Shown here in pieces: positions 30,916 through 43,359 of a stretch of 64,000 nucleotides of DNA. The position numbers were made by a program, and so were the translations under genes. This DNA comes from Laguncularia racemosa. Taxonomy: Eukaryota > Streptophyta > Magnoliopsida > Myrtales > Combretaceae. How positions within the stretch are numbered: position 1 is the stretch's first letter; each line of letters starts with the position of its first letter. The notes under the pieces were generated by a model that did no database searches, was not told where the DNA came from, and saw only the letters and a program-made list of their open reading frames with translations. Location: the NCBI GenBank assembly GCA_037954665.1, contig JBBMOL010000139.1:1902232-1966231 (forward strand). Reading direction: 5' to 3'.

Positions 30916-32050
30916 TGAATCAAATCAATTGAGAAATCCGTCATAGATTATACGAGCTTTCTTTTCATCATTCCAAGCATCTTTTCATTTGTAATTCTGA
31001 CTTGTAATTTTAATGTCTACTACTTTAACCAAACTGGTTTCCTGTGATCAAATTACCATGGACAAAATTCAATAGCTAATCTAAACAAAACAAACTTTAA
31101 TCCTCAGTTTAGCAAAAGAATTTTTATTCCAAAAGTAATACTTAATTCCACTAAGGAAAAACCCCAATTAAACTTCATTGGGCATTAGCAAACATATAAT
31201 CCTTGCAACATAAGGTAAAAAAACATATGGTATCAGCTCTTTGCTAGATTTCTCCCTTTTATTATGTCTTGTTTTACTCAATGAATGTTTACATTCATGT
31301 TCTTTTGATTTAATCAAGCATCTATTTTGACGGGTTTTTGCCTGCTTTTTTTCATAACTTTTGTTTTTTTCGCCCTTTATCGTTAAAAATTAGTTCATTA
31401 GTCGGTAAACCCCAAGCTCGTCAACTCAAGTGCCCGGGGTTTTTTGAGATCCCCCTACGGACTCTCCCACTCTAACATCCAAGTTTGAATACCTTAATAA
31501 ATTTTTTGAATCATTGGAGAAAGGTTGCTGATTTTTTATTTTTTTTTAAGTTTTAGATTGTTTTTAAAAAACAACTTCAAAAAATATACAGTAGCAAATT
31601 TAAAAACCTCGAAGTAAACTTTTTTATTTTTCTTTTAGGGACTAGACTTACTCTAGACTTCCAAATTCTAAAGCAAAAATACAGGAAAATTTTGTTTTTT
31701 AAAGTTTTCCTACTTAATTTTAAACAAATTTTTCAAAACACAACAGTGGTGGTAAAGCACTTGAGCAAGTCAATTTCACTTTTTGTAGATGATTTTTACA
31801 ACATTTTACAATCTCCAGATTTCATATAATTTTAAAAAATTTCTTAAAATGCAAAAAGGACAAACATTAAAAGTATGGGTAAATTTCTCTTTTCCTTTTT
31901 AATTTTATTATCCTTCCCCCCACACTTAGCTTGAATATGTCCTCACGTTTTAATTTAACACGTTTAAAGAGGAATTAACAACTCAAGGAACATTAGAGAA
32001 AAAGAGAAAGGAAATACGGGAATTCCCCTGGTTTTGGGAGTTCCCTTTAA
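30916..32050 (-). other. T1 3' noncoding region with internal PPT-like tract
   Basis: No ORF. On the minus strand a second purine tract (CGTGAGGACATATTCAAGC, then TAAGTGTGGGGGGAAGG) lies at about 31,913-31,945, about 1.0 kb upstream of the 3' PPT. The stretch is matched in opposite orientation by 63,010-64,000 in T2. Smearing becomes obvious from about 31.3 kb. Confidence 0.7.
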
Positions 32051-32154
32051 GTCTAGAAAGTGTCATTGATGATATGTATCCTTGCTACGCTAATCCAAAG
32101 AATCAAAAAACACTAAAATCAAAACAAAACAAAACAAAGAAAAACAAAACTTTT

Positions 32155-32205
32155 TTTTTTTTTGAAGGGGGTTCCTCCATGAAGCGCCTTTTTTTAACGT
32201 TTTTG
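32155..32205 (-). promoter_or_regulatory. T1 copy of the conserved post-pol motif (corrupted)
   Basis: The minus strand reads a CGTTAAA...GGCGCTTCATGGAGGAACCCC-type stretch at the expected place after pol, equivalent to 14,700-14,740 in Athila-1 and 62,660-62,715 in T2. Confidence 0.55.
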
Positions 32206-32499
32206 GGCTAACTTTCCCTGAATCAATCACAATACTGGGGGGTGAGTTAAACGGGTTTCTTAAATATTCATATTTGAAATCCTTCAAAAAAAAGGTTTCA
32301 AGCATGACCATTACTTTTAAGTTTTTACCATTTAAAGGCTTGCGATCTAAACTACACCATGTGAAAAAAGTGTGAAACAAAAGGCCCAAATCCACCGTGA
32401 TTGTAGTTTTTTTGGGGAACAATTTCAAGGAAGATAAAGTAGTATTTTTTGCCCACAAAAAATTTCTTTCGGAATCATTTGTCTAAAAACCCTTTGTTT

Positions 32500-33400
32500 T
32501 TTTCCTTATGATTTTAGTACTCTATACCTTCTCTTCAAATTTTCCTCGGTTTCTTGTAATTGAATTTTTTCTTGCCCCCCAACCCACCTTGCAGTTACAT
32601 TGTTTTACAACCCAGTACCCCCTATGTTCAAGCTCCATGGGGAATGACATGGTTTGCCAAATATCAAAGGGAAAGGAACATACCAAAGGGGGTCTTGAAA
32701 GTGCCCGGTAGGCCCATAAGCATTTCAAGTCTTGTGCCCCAAAACCTTCCTGTTTGGGTTTGGGGTTTTTTTTCCAGAATAGACTTTTTTCTTGTTTAAA
32801 ACTCTCCAACCCTTTGGGTTTGGGGGTGGTTGGGGGGAAGGCGGTGATGCCTTTGTATTTTTTTAGTGAGTTTCCACTTTTTCATTAAAAAAGTGTTGCC
32901 ACGATCACTGTAAGAGCCTTTATGCCCTGAACCTAGCAAAAATAGAGTTTGACAAAGTCCACAAAAACTTTAGATCATTATTGGGGTCGCTTTGGCTTCC
33001 ACCCTTTTTGAAACAAATCCACAGCAAGGGGGAGTAAACATTCCCGAAAGAAGGAGGAAAAGGCCCCATAAAGCAATACCCCTAATCAAAATTCCAACAA
33101 GAATAGGGGAAAGTGGCATTTGGTCTCTACGTCCTAATTCCCAATTTTTGACATCGTTCACAAGACTTGCGAACAAAAAGAATCACGAAAAAATGTACCC
33201 AAAAAAAACCACCCCTAAACCTTTTGAGCTGCCCTTTTGGGGGCCAAAAATTCCCCCAATGCAATGAATGACAAAATTGAAGACAGAAGGAATATCGTCT
33301 TGAGAAATACACCTTCTAATGTTTTGGCAGCCAATTTTTCCCCACAATATGGACATCCCATACAAAAATTAGCACATTTTTAAATTTTTATCTTTTGAGC
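32500..33400 (-). pseudogene. T1 integrase, smeared
   Basis: Recognisable on the minus strand in broken frames: the zinc-finger end KSCERCQKLGIRT and RRDQMPLSPILVG (about 33,160-33,100), KGQLKRFRGGFFW (about 33,230) as a corrupted form of the FYWP segment, and the core end CLWAYRALSRPPL and MELEHRGYWVVKQCN (about 32,720-32,600). The catalytic middle (about 32,750-32,970) is too damaged to score the Asp/Glu residues. Breaks are probably sequence quality. Confidence 0.75.
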
Positions 33401-33449
33401 CCTAAAAAAATCACGGGTGTGTCTTATAACCAAATAATTGACAATATCG

Positions 33450-34800
33450 CATACCAGGAATTATCTTTTGAATAAAAAGAGATATGATTGGAAAACATTT
33501 GGTTTGTGTAGACCCTTCACTGATGGGAAAATCTACTGGGGTGGTCGGCAACTAAGTTTTCAGATTTTTTCCTATGCGTATTTCCATATCAAACTCTTGT
33601 AATAAGAGTATCCATCGAATAATTTTTGGGTTTTCGCCTCCTTTTCGCGAGCGGTATTTGAGACTGCATGATCAAGAAAACAATTCCTTATACCAATAAA
33701 TATAAACTGAATTTTTTCTAATCAAAAACAACAGCCAAGAGTTCTTTTTCCTTTGTGGAATAGTTGCTTGAGCATTATCCATTTTCTGGAAGCATAATAA
33801 ATGACATGAGAACTCCCCCAACTTTTTGGCTAAAAACGCTCCAACTCATAATTTGCTCGCATCACACATATTTAAAAGGGGAAGGGGGGTCCAGTCGGGT
33901 ATTGGATGATTAGAGAAAAAATTAAATTTCCCCAAAAAAGTGCCAAAGCGTTTTTCATCCCTCATCGACTCAAATGTCATTCTTTTTACATTAATGGGCA
34001 TGGGGTTGAGAACCCTTAGAAAAACCCTTGATGAAGCTCGTTTAAAGCCTGCACTCCTAAAAAGACAAATTTTCCCCGTACATTCAGGGAAGGGTAGAGA
34101 TTTAATCAATTCTACTTTAGCTTATCACTTCAACCCCTTTAAAGATCAAAATCCCTAAAATGAACCTGTTCAACCATAAAGTGTTTTTCATTTTTAAACC
34201 AAGTTTTTTTATCTATACAATTTTGAAGACTTTTGAAAGGTTAGTCAAATATGAATCAAAAGAATTACCTGCCGGGAAGTCATCCATGAAGGGCTCTTTT
34301 ATTCTCCCACAAAAATCTTAAAAACAAACCATACACCTTTGAAAGTGGCTGGGGATTGCAGAGCCCAAAAGGGGCATCCTTCAAACCAAAAGTACCGAAT
34401 GGACAAGTGAAGTTCTTTCTCTTGATCTTCCCGGTGCCATTGGAATTTGATGAAAACCTGGAAAAAACCATAAAACAACAATATTGAGAATGGACCAAAC
34501 GTTCAAGCATCTGATCAAGAAAAGGGAAAGGGGAAGGACTTTTCAAAGTTGACGCTTTTAACTTCAGAATTAAACGAAAAAATTTTTTTTGAACCCGTAG
34601 GTTAACCCACCTCGGTTTTAATAAGTTAAGCCTGTTTTCCTTTGAGACAATTTGAAGGTTTCCTTGGTGTTGTGTTACTTTTAAAGAATTAAGTCCTTTT
34701 CTATTCCCTGGGGATTCAAAGACCTGAATTCCTGGAAGGGTTTGCAATTTCTTCCATTAAATTTTTGCATCATTGGGGGGGCTTAGCCCTTTGATACACT
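33450..34800 (-). pseudogene. T1 RT and RNase H, smeared
   Basis: Minus-strand frames show LERLVHSQYCCFMVFS, FTCPFGTFGLKDAPFGLCN (about 34,410-34,350) for the RT core and NMCDASKL (about 33,870-33,846) for the first RNase H Asp. The FMDD catalytic site is not legible. Order and spacing agree with Athila-1. Confidence 0.72.
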
Positions 34801-37250
34801 ATGGACCTCCAAGGCTTTTTTGTCCTCCAACCCTGGATAAATTTTTTCTTTTCTAAAGCACTTAGTTTTTTGGGAGACTATCACGAAAGATCTCCTTTTC
34901 TCCAAGAAAATTAACTTTAGATGTTGGGGTAGGGGTTTTAATTCCAGCTTTGGTGCCCGCCAATAGGGGGAAGAAGTCTTTTGTTAGATGGGGGGAAATT
35001 TTGTAGGGCACATCAACCGACAGGTTTTAAAAGATTCCAACTCCCAAATCTTATCCCGCAAATCAGATGAATTTCAAATTCTCCTTAAAAGTTTTCCCAA
35101 AGCATGAATAGTAGAATCCTATTTAAATACAACTTTAAAACACATCGTCATCAAAACAAATGTAGCCCGGTTAATGGATAATAACACCCAAAAAAAACAG
35201 GAGAGATACACTAGGGTATTTATGGACATAAATGTAAAATTTAATCACTTTACATCAAATTCCCTATGAGTTACCACATGTACATCAATTTTTGTTTGGG
35301 TGTCTTAAAAAAATGGTTCCATAATAATATCATTTAGAATTTCAGAAAAATCATTCTCCATGTCAAAACACGTAAAAAACTGCAGGGAAAAACCAAAACC
35401 CTAACTTGTACTAAAACATCTTCTAGAACTCCCCCAGGAAAACATTGGACCTATCACAAGTTGAACAATAAAACCTGTTTCCTTCAAGGACCAACATTTA
35501 AACTGATAAAAAGACAAAAACTAACATGATTTAACTCTAAATCACACAAGCTTTTTGTGATTCCAAGATTACCATTTTTCAAAGGAAAAATAAACAACCC
35601 GGGTTTTAATTTAGGGAGGAATTTTCGAAGAATAGCTGAAACTTCTCCCTACACTAATCTTTTCCTTACCTTTTAGCTTTTTTTTGTTAGTGCACAATTC
35701 TTTAGAAATTTTGCATAAAGAGGTACTTTTTAAATTTCATCCCCAAAGGAATGTTTACCTCAACTTTGCGAAAAGGTAAAAAATCTCTTTTCTTCAGCTT
35801 CATTTTTTGGTTTCGCTAATCTAAAAGGGGAAAGGAGGGTTTTGTTGTCAGACCTTTTGGTTCAATAGGGGCCCTTTTTATCTGATTTTTCTGCTGGCTT
35901 GGAGTTGCAGTTTCTTTCTCAGTCTCTTCCTAAAATTAGTTTCGTTTTCCCCCTTTTCATTTGATCCCTCAATTTGTTCCCCTTCTCAAGGGTTTTATTA
36001 GCACTTTGCTTTGGTTTGTGTGGTTTAAGAAGGGAAACTTACCTTGATTTTTTAACCCGTTTTTTAGAAGAAGTTTGGTTCCTGATTTTCCAATTGTGGA
36101 TCTCTGCATTGTCTCATCCTGAAATTGTTTTGTTTTAAGGGAAGTGATTTAAAATTTCCCCAAGAACAACCCAAGTGGAAGGACTTGTGATACTTTGGTT
36201 GTTTCTTAGGGGGGAATTTTTGGAAGTTTTGTGGTTTATTGCCATATCTGAAATTAGGATGACCCTCCATCCAGATTTTAAGTTTCGAGTAGGGATCAAT
36301 TTCCTTTGTGGGGGTCCTGGAATCCTCTAACTTAGCGTGTTCAGATTTCATCTTTAAGTGGGGACATGTCGGTAGGATGATTGGAGCAGCACAAATTCAC
36401 AAAGCCTCACCTGTTGGGGATTTCCCCGAGTTATCTGCTGCACAAGGGAGGTTTGGTTAGAAAATTTTGTTCAAGGTTTGACACACTTACCTCATTTACC
36501 CCCTTGAAGATGTATCCCCTAACCCAAATTGTTGCGAATTTGGGAGGCCCTAATGGGGATCAATTCCCCAGCTTTAACAGGGGGGTTTTTTTTAAATAGG
36601 CGCCTCCCTTTCAATCCTTTTTTTCCCCTCGGAAGCAGGCCTTCGTAGAAATTTATGAGAAGTTGAGATATCCCATGTTGTGGGGGCAGCTTGCACACAG
36701 TTGCTTGAACCTCTCCCCTTTAATGAGAGTCTCGGTGTCCCTTGTTTGATACCACAAATTTCTTTCTTAACCAGCGGTCTGGAGTGGGGAAGAACTTTTC
36801 CAAGAAGAGTTGACTATATCTGTCCAGTGGTTAAAGAACCTGGGGGCAAAAAAACAACCAATCTTTTGCTTTATACTTAAGAAAACGGGGAAAAGCACGT
36901 AGCTTGATTTGGTCGTCGGTTTTTCCTTCGGCCTCATACTAGAACCCTATATGAAACCTTTCAAATGCTTTTGGGGGGATCTTCATTCCAAGACCAGAAA
37001 GGTGGTCAATGATTTAAACCCCGTTTTCAAATCGAATTCAATAGCTATCGGAATGAAAATAAAGTGGTTGTTGATTCACATCCCGGGGCAGCCAACCCCC
37101 CTATGTTCTCTCGGATTTGCCCTATCGTCTTTTTTTCAAATCAAGGGTTAATCAAAAAAATTGATGTAAGTTAGTCTAGGGGGATTAACTTTTCGTGCAG
37201 CCTCTTTAGAGTCCCCTTTTCACTCTCCGATTATAAATTTTCACTGTCTG
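34801..37250 (-). pseudogene. gag: T1 gag-protease region, smeared
   Basis: The Gag C-terminal motif WMEGHPNFRYGN-KPQNFQKFPP (about 36,270-36,215) corresponds to the WRNHPNFS region of Athila-1 Gag. The capsid zone (about 36,400-37,000) and protease (about 34,900-35,800) are inferred from position; I cannot read a protease active site. No intact frame longer than about 100 codons. Confidence 0.6.
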
Positions 37251-37287
37251 AGAAAACGAGTATACAAAATAAAAAAATTTTGACACC

Positions 37288-37310
37288 AAACCCCGGCAAA
37301 GGGGCCCCAA
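37288..37310 (-). promoter_or_regulatory. T1 primer site, corrupted tRNA-Asp type
   Basis: The minus strand reads TTGGGGCCCCTTTGCCGGGG where TGGCGCCGTTGCCGGGGA is expected. The change turns alternating bases into homopolymer pairs, a clear sign of how this part of the sequence is distorted. Confidence 0.75.
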
Positions 37311-37316
37311 AAATTT

Positions 37317-38864
37317 TATGGGGTCGAAACCAACAAAAAAAAAACCTACTTAACAATGAATGATTTGCGTATAGTAGTAGTAGGGTCGACCATAGGGGTT
37401 GGTTAAATATATTTCTATTCAAAGGAAAAAGAGGAAAAAAAAAATGGGGGGTTTTGTTAGGAAACAAATAATATTGAAACAAGATAATAAAATGAAATTG
37501 ATAAAAAGCCTAGCAAAGGGGAAACAAGAAAATTTAATTTTTAGGAATTGATCATCGATGTAAATGTTTTCTATTCTTATTTCTAGATAAACCAGTTATG
37601 GTTATTAAAAAGCTCTAACAACCAACTTTTTTGTACTTCTTTCTAATCAAGAGAAGCTCTTTGATTATTTTTTCCCTTTTCGATTAGAAACCCTGACAAG
37701 CGCTAGGATTTAACTACAAAGCATAAAAAAAAAGAGACCCCAATTCATGCCAAGTTTTTAAATAAAAATATTTTAAAAATGTAACACCTCCCTAACATGA
37801 ATTCGATCATCTATTTTATAACCCAAAAATGTTATTGTGTCACTGACACTAAAAATCAAACAATTTTGGATTTTACGTACTAGTTTTAACAAAATATTTA
37901 AATTGAATTGATAGAAGAGCTTAATTATAAATCAACAAAATAAAAATGCAAAAAGATCAGAAAATATATGAAAATCCAAAAAAAAATAAAAGAATAAAAA
38001 AGTCAAATTTGACCTCACAATTCATGGAGAATTAAACATCTATGACCCTTTGGCTAGAAAAATACTTGCTACTATGTTATCAGCAAAACGGGAAAAAAGA
38101 GAAAAAAAATAACAAGCCTCTATTCTTCGCTGCCTGCTCTACCTCCTTCTTTTCCTTTTTGTCTCCAAAATGACCAAAATTCAGATCCTTAACCCTAGGG
38201 GTTTGTTCATTTACATTTTTAAAGGAGTGGGAGTTTTTTTTGTAACAGGTACAAAATTCTTTCCTTTTTCAGGTAGATTTTAGAAGTGAAAATTCGTCCA
38301 CCTGGCACCCCTACAACAACGCTGTGGACAAGTCGTCCTCCTCTAGTGTAATTCATGTTCATCTTTCCCTGTCCCCAAAGGTCCAGGGTCCACCCACGGC
38401 AATTTCTAACCGTCCTTCCTTGTGCATAATCTACAAATCTTTTATCCGGTCCCCGTGTGCCACGGCTTTAACCACGGCTAACCAGGCCAGTCTTCCCCCT
38501 TCAATGTTCCACAATTTCTTCTCCTTGGCACTCTAGCTTTCCCCCAAGGTTTTTACCATGGCTTCTACACGACCGGTTACAAACCCTGCTCTCTCTTCCT
38601 CAGCAGTGTGTAGCACGGTTTACACCTGGCCCCTACTCAAACCGTGCCCCCTTCTAATAGATACATTCCGTGCTTTTCCCCCGGGGTGTAAAAACCCTTT
38701 TCTTGATCCCAATTTAGAGCTTCTCTAAATTTTCTTTAATTTGCATCCTTGCCCATTTACTTGATTTTTCACCCTACTAATTTTAATGCCATTTTTTAAT
38801 TTCATAAAATCAAAAATGAATTAACACAAATTTTTATATAAAAGATTAAGTATAAAATGGGTCA
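37317..38864 (-). repeat. T1 5' LTR (smeared copy)
   Basis: Aligns end to end with 29,252-30,874 but with dozens of small deletions and lengthened A, T, G and C runs (about 1,548 versus 1,623 bp). Ends are approximate. The CACGG-module zone is at about 38,300-38,660. Confidence 0.8.
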
Positions 38865-39062
38865 CAAGGCACTGTCGTGTGTCATGTAAGCATGCGTGTC
38901 GCAAACGTATGTTTGAGAGCATATGTACTGTATCATGTAGTGGCAATGCGAGTGTGCGTGCGAGAATTGATGCATGCAATAGTGCGGGTTTTGCATTCAT
39001 GGTATAGCATCGTGTATGTGTTTGTGCCATGCATTCGTGCATCCATGCGTCATGTGTCATAA
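38865..39062 (+). repeat. TGCATG satellite-like, block 7
   Basis: GTCATGTAAGCATGCGTGTC and similar words, G/T form on plus. It is less regular than other blocks, and TGTCGTGTGTCATG words repeat. A 35-bp spacer (39,063-39,097) follows without recognisable content. Confidence 0.7.
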
Positions 39063-39097
39063 GCCCCTTTGTGTGTGGGTGTGATTATTGGGACAGT

Positions 39098-39941
39098 TAT
39101 GAGACCATATGAGAGCCAAACTGGAAAGAAAAAAGTGGATCCTCTTGAATGCCGCCCGGACCGATCACAAGAAATCAAACAAACGATTAAGGGAAACACT
39201 TAAGGTTGCTAAAGTTGTCCATAAAGCCGGAAAGATTGGAGCAATCATGATGTTGGAAACGGATTGGAACCAAACCCTGGACGACCCCTTTCTTTTATAC
39301 AATCACACTGGAACGGGCTGAAGAGGGGGTGTTTTTAAAAGGATGGCTATGTAGGAATTTTTAAGATTGCACAGAACATACACCTAGTACACGGTAAAAA
39401 AGGGACGGTCGTGTATGGAGACAAGCAAATCCACAAAAAATACACGACCCGAAGTTCAACGGTCGTGTATGTGACCGGAATGTGCACAGAAAAGTACACG
39501 GCTAAAGTACACAGTCGTGTACATGGCCGTGTATCCCCTGCCGGCTAGCTTTTTCTGTTTCGTGTTTTTACACAACTTATCTAAACTACGTCGTTTTGGA
39601 CTTGTTTTTCACGAATTATAACCCTAGTATAAAAGCTCCTAGGGTTTAGAACAACTAAGAATCTACATCTTTGAACATTAAACACTTTTGAGAGGCACCT
39701 CTCTTGGTTCTTCAAGAACTAAATCGAACTTATCGGATTAATTTCCGTGGCATTCATCCCGACTTATCAATCGGTGTTTCATCCCGATTGTGGTGTCTTC
39801 ATTTTTATACCAAGGTTCTTGTCTCGCTTATAGACAACGGTCGCGGTTTCCACTTTAGGTGTTTGGGCGTCATAGGCAACGGGAAATTTTGAACGTATTG
39901 GTATTGGGGTTTTGTCAGGGTTTTGGGGTGGTTCGTAATTA
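39098..39941 (+). repeat. N2 5' LTR
   Basis: Starts near TATGAGACCATATGAGAGCC (N1: TGATGAGATCC...) and ends GGTTCGTAATTA. It holds the palindromic module zone (39,380-39,540) and TATA (about 39,628). The start is uncertain by a few bases. Confidence 0.8.
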
Positions 39942-39948
39942 AAAATTT

Positions 39949-39960
39949 GGTATCGGGGCC
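39949..39960 (+). promoter_or_regulatory. N2 primer site, corrupted tRNA-iMet type
   Basis: TGGTATCGGGGC stands where TGGTATCAGAGC is found in N1; A-to-G smearing of two positions. Context and distance from the LTR agree with N1. Confidence 0.7.
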
Positions 39961-39961
39961 C

Positions 39962-40980
39962 CTTTTGGGTTTTTCAAAACATCAATTGGTTTTAGGGAAA
40001 AAATATCAAAAACCCTAACTCCAAAACGTTAAAATCAATTATCTATTCAATTTTGTAGTATTGATTTTTCTTTTATAAATGTAATATTAAATAGGCCCAT
40101 TTGTTAAAAAAAAAAAAAAAAAAGAAAAAAAAAAGGAGAAAAGAAAAAAAGAAAAGAGAAACGTGATCAAAAAAAAAAAACAGAGAAAAAAAAATTAAAC
40201 ATAGAAAAATAGAGGAAAAATTTTCGAACCTTTGAGTTGTTTTGAATTTTTACGGAAGGAAAATTTGGGGTTTTTTTGGGGTTTGTTCCAAGAGAAATTT
40301 AGAAGAAAGGGAAATTGGGCGAGTTGATTTCATCATTATTTGTGAGAATCACGAGTGACTGTGTTTAAAATCATCATTTTAGCGAAACACGGGAAGGGAA
40401 ATGTATGTGAGGTTTAAATTTTTTATATATTTGTGTTATTTCTAATTTTTTTTTGCAGGGACTATGTCGAGACCCAAAATTTCCTGAAGGTTTTAGAGGG
40501 GAAAGGGTTTTATGCTTGGGTTTTAATTTGAAACCTTTTTTTAAAAAATAAAATTTCCAAAAAAATTTAAAAAAATTCCCCCTTAAAAATTTAAAAAAAA
40601 AGCTAGGCCCCCAATCCACCAAACGTTTTCCAAACCCCCCAAAAATCCCCCCCCCCCCCCCTAAAAATTTCCCCCCCCCTTAATAAATTTCCCGGGTAAG
40701 ACCCTTTTATGAGCCTTCTGTTTTTTTGGGAGTTTTAAAAGGGGGATAAAGGGTCGGGAAAAGAGGAACTAGGGATTTGGGAAAATTTGAGGAGTGGAAT
40801 AGGGGAAAGATCAATTGAGTACAAAAAAGATGAAAATTTCCTCCTTTCCAAGGGGAAAAAATGATCCCCAGGGGCGTACTTAAAATTGGGAGAAAAATTA
40901 GATGGGGTTTGATTGGGCAAACTATAAATGGGAGAAAGAAAATAAAACTTGTTTCCCTTGATTTTTTGGATTATGCTATT
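39962..40980 (+). other. N2 5' leader and gag start, smeared
   Basis: A/G-rich leader with long A runs (40,106-40,123), matching the N1 leader. From about 40,470 the sequence is so distorted that no frame can be followed, including a C run of more than ten at about 40,645. Confidence 0.55.
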
Positions 40981-41820
40981 TGTGTGGTGGGTTTAAAAAA
41001 GGGGTTTAATAGGAGAAGGAATTTTGAGCCACCCTATTGAGTCTTGGGGAGTTTAAAAAAGTGAGAAGGGAAAGGGGTTTGGGGGCCCTGCGGGATTACT
41101 ATCGGAAATTTCACCAAAAAGTTGCCCCAAAATCTGAGGCAAGGGGAAAACGAAGTGTAGATGAGTATTTTCAAGGAGATGGAAAGTACTATGGGTTAGG
41201 GCGAAAAAGTAGAGGGGGATAGAGAGGCTACAATGGCTAGGTTTCTTCGGGTTGAATAGGGAAATTCCCAAAAAGTTGGGTTAAATTTGGGGGGCCCTTA
41301 ATTAGAATTGGAGGATATGGTTCACATGGCTTTTAAAGGTTGAGAAAAGCACAAAAAGGAAAAAGGGAAAATAGTAATGCAGGTTTCAACAGGGGTAAGG
41401 GTTTATCTCTTTAAAGGAACCAACCCAAAAGGAAGGGAAAAAAAAAAAAGCCTTACCCACCAAAAAAAAAGGGGGGAGTAAAGGGAAGGGGGGGTTCTAC
41501 TTCCCGGTAAACAAAGGGAACCCTTTAATTTTTCTACTTCCCCAAAAAAAAATCGTGACATTAGATGTTTTAAATGTAAGGAGAGGCCATATTGCTAGTT
41601 AAATGTCCAAAATAGGCTGTGTGATTTTGCGTGATGATGGAGAGTATGAGACTGGAAAGGGGGATAGTGGGGAAGATGATATGCCCTTTCCTTAGGGATT
41701 TCTAGTTTTGATGAGGAGCCTACCAAAAGGGAAAGGTTTTTTTGGAGTTGGGGGAAAGCGGCGTTTAAAGTGCAGGTGGGGGAAGAAAAGGAGGTGCAAA
41801 GAGAGAAATATTTCATTCTA
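40981..41820 (+). pseudogene. gag: N2 gag capsid and zinc-knuckle region, smeared
   Basis: A frame at 41,037-41,222 shows a DYYRKF segment and SVDEYFQGDGKYYGLGRKSR, the helical capsid stretch that in plant Ty3/gypsy Gag reads DEYFxEME...RAxVEEDRE. A CCHC remnant (RCFKCKERPYC) appears at about 41,565-41,600, followed by acidic sequence. Both parts are absent from N1. Confidence 0.65.
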
Positions 41821-42230
41821 GATGTTATTTAGGAGATCAATTTGGGAGTTTTATTATTTAAAGGGGAAGTTTTCACCAATGTAGTGAGCAATTTTATTTT
41901 TTTAAGGGTTTGGGGCCCCAAAAATGTTTGACACCCTTTGTCCATATAAATTGCAGTTTGGGTTTAATTTATAGTGGGAGACTAAGGTGAGTAAACAAGC
42001 CTTTTAAATTTGGGGGTTTGCATTGGAAAAATATGGGATGAGGTTTATGGTTTTTATGAGTGCCAATGAAGATTTTCATGTGTTGTTGGGGAGGCCATGG
42101 CAATTTAAAAGGAAGGGTTTTTCATGAAGGTTTTTTAACCCAAATATACGCCCTTGTTCACCAAAGGGGGAAAAATTTAACCCTTAAACCCTTAACCCCA
42201 AACAAGTGTAAATGAGGATCAGTTGCAGCT
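41821..42230 (+). pseudogene. N2 protease, smeared
   Basis: The stretch around 41,880 matches the N1 active-site flank (TAGTGAGCAATTTTATT), and 42,060-42,120 reads a DFHVLLGRPWQFKRK-type turn. The catalytic Asp segment is not legible. Confidence 0.6.
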
Positions 42231-43330
42231 ACAACATCGTTTTGAAAAACAAGGTGAGTGAAAAAACAGAGTGAGAGTGGAGAGAGCAAAAAAAAATGGA
42301 AGAAAAGGGAAAATAAAAATAAAAATCAAAAAAGGAAAAAAAGGAAGGAAAGGGTGGAAAGAGTGTGAGAGGGAAGTTGAAGGGGGGAAACAATTTGGTG
42401 GTGAGTGAAAAGGGGAAAGGGCCCCGCCTTTTCAAAAAGGGGAGTTGTGTGGCAAGAGGAGTGTAGTCAGGAGAGCGTTGTGATGAGGCAAAAACCATGT
42501 TTTTTTTTGGTTTTTTTAAAAAAAACATGTTTTTCCCCACAAAGAATTTTCTAACCCTTTTCCTAGTTTTGGTTTTCTTTGTGCAGGATTTTGAAAAGTC
42601 TTTCCGAAAGGAACTCCAAAGGCAGGTAGATGAGTTAATGGGAGAAGGGATACGTAGAAAAAGGCCCTTTAGTCCATGTGCAGGTGCCTTTTGATTTGGT
42701 GCCTTTAAAAAGGGTGGGGGAAAAGGGAATTTTGTGTTACTGGTTTGCCCCCATCAAAACCCTTTCGGTAAAATATCGTCATCCTATTCCTTTTTAGATG
42801 ACTTTTGGGTTGGTTATAAAGAGGAAAGTGTCATTTCCCCCTGACCATTGGAAAAAACATTTCCCTAGATTTTGTGTTAGGATTATCTAGGCCTAGGCAT
42901 GGTCGAGATTCTAATTTTGTGGTTGTGGATAGGATTTTTAAAACGGTTCATTTCATTTCCTTGTCATAAAACTGATGATGCCATACACATTGTTGATTTG
43001 TTCTTTAGAAAGGTAGTGCGTTCGCATGGTATACCTAAAAGCATTGTTAGTGATCGAGATGAGAAATTTTTTAGTCATTGTTGGAGAGTATTGTGGGAAA
43101 AGTGGGGAACTAACTAATGTTTTCGACTATTCGTCACCCACAAACTGATGGGCAAATTGATGTGGTTAACAGAACTTTAATTCAATTTTAGAGGCAATCG
43201 TAGAGAAGAACATTAGGACTTGGAAGGATTGTTTACCATTTGTGGAGTTTGCATATAACAGGGCTTTATATAGCACTACTCATTGTTTTACCATTTGAGA
43301 TTGTGTATGGTTTTAACCCATTGGTTCTTA
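42231..43330 (+). pseudogene. N2 RT start fused to integrase core
   Basis: Reads FEKSFRKELQRQVDELMGEG (42,590-42,650), then RT text to about 42,800, then directly the integrase core start at about 42,815. The clean part from 42,899 gives CHKTDDAIHIVDLFFRKVV, the second catalytic Asp in IVSDRDEKFF (about 43,053) and, at about 43,134-43,170, a HPQTDGQIDVVNRT-type stretch in which Asp stands where Glu is expected, at the normal 35-residue spacing once a frame break near 43,095 is allowed for. Confidence 0.8.
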
Positions 43331-43359
43331 TTTATTTATTGCCATTGTCACTTAACAAG

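Larger units (their letters stand above)
29252..38864 (-). mobile_element. T1: Athila/Tat-type Ty3/gypsy element (family T), about 9.6 kb
   Basis: Minus-strand element with LTRs at both ends, a polypurine tract, integrase, RNase H, RT, protease/gag and a recognisable tRNA-Asp primer site. There is no env-like ORF between integrase and PPT, unlike Athila-1, so it may sit nearer the Tat side. The left LTR is clean, while the interior and right LTR are heavily smeared (extra homopolymers, small losses), so frames are broken everywhere and I cannot say whether the true copy is intact. It is flanked by satellite on both sides; the target duplication is not verifiable. Confidence 0.82.

Noticed and set aside
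29247..38869. Target duplication for T1
   Set aside because: Left ATGCG and right CAAGG do not match and the right LTR end is in distorted sequence, so no claim is made.
40735..41271. Pro/Ser/Phe-rich minus-strand ORFs in N2
   Set aside because: Antisense shadows of smeared gag with many homopolymers.
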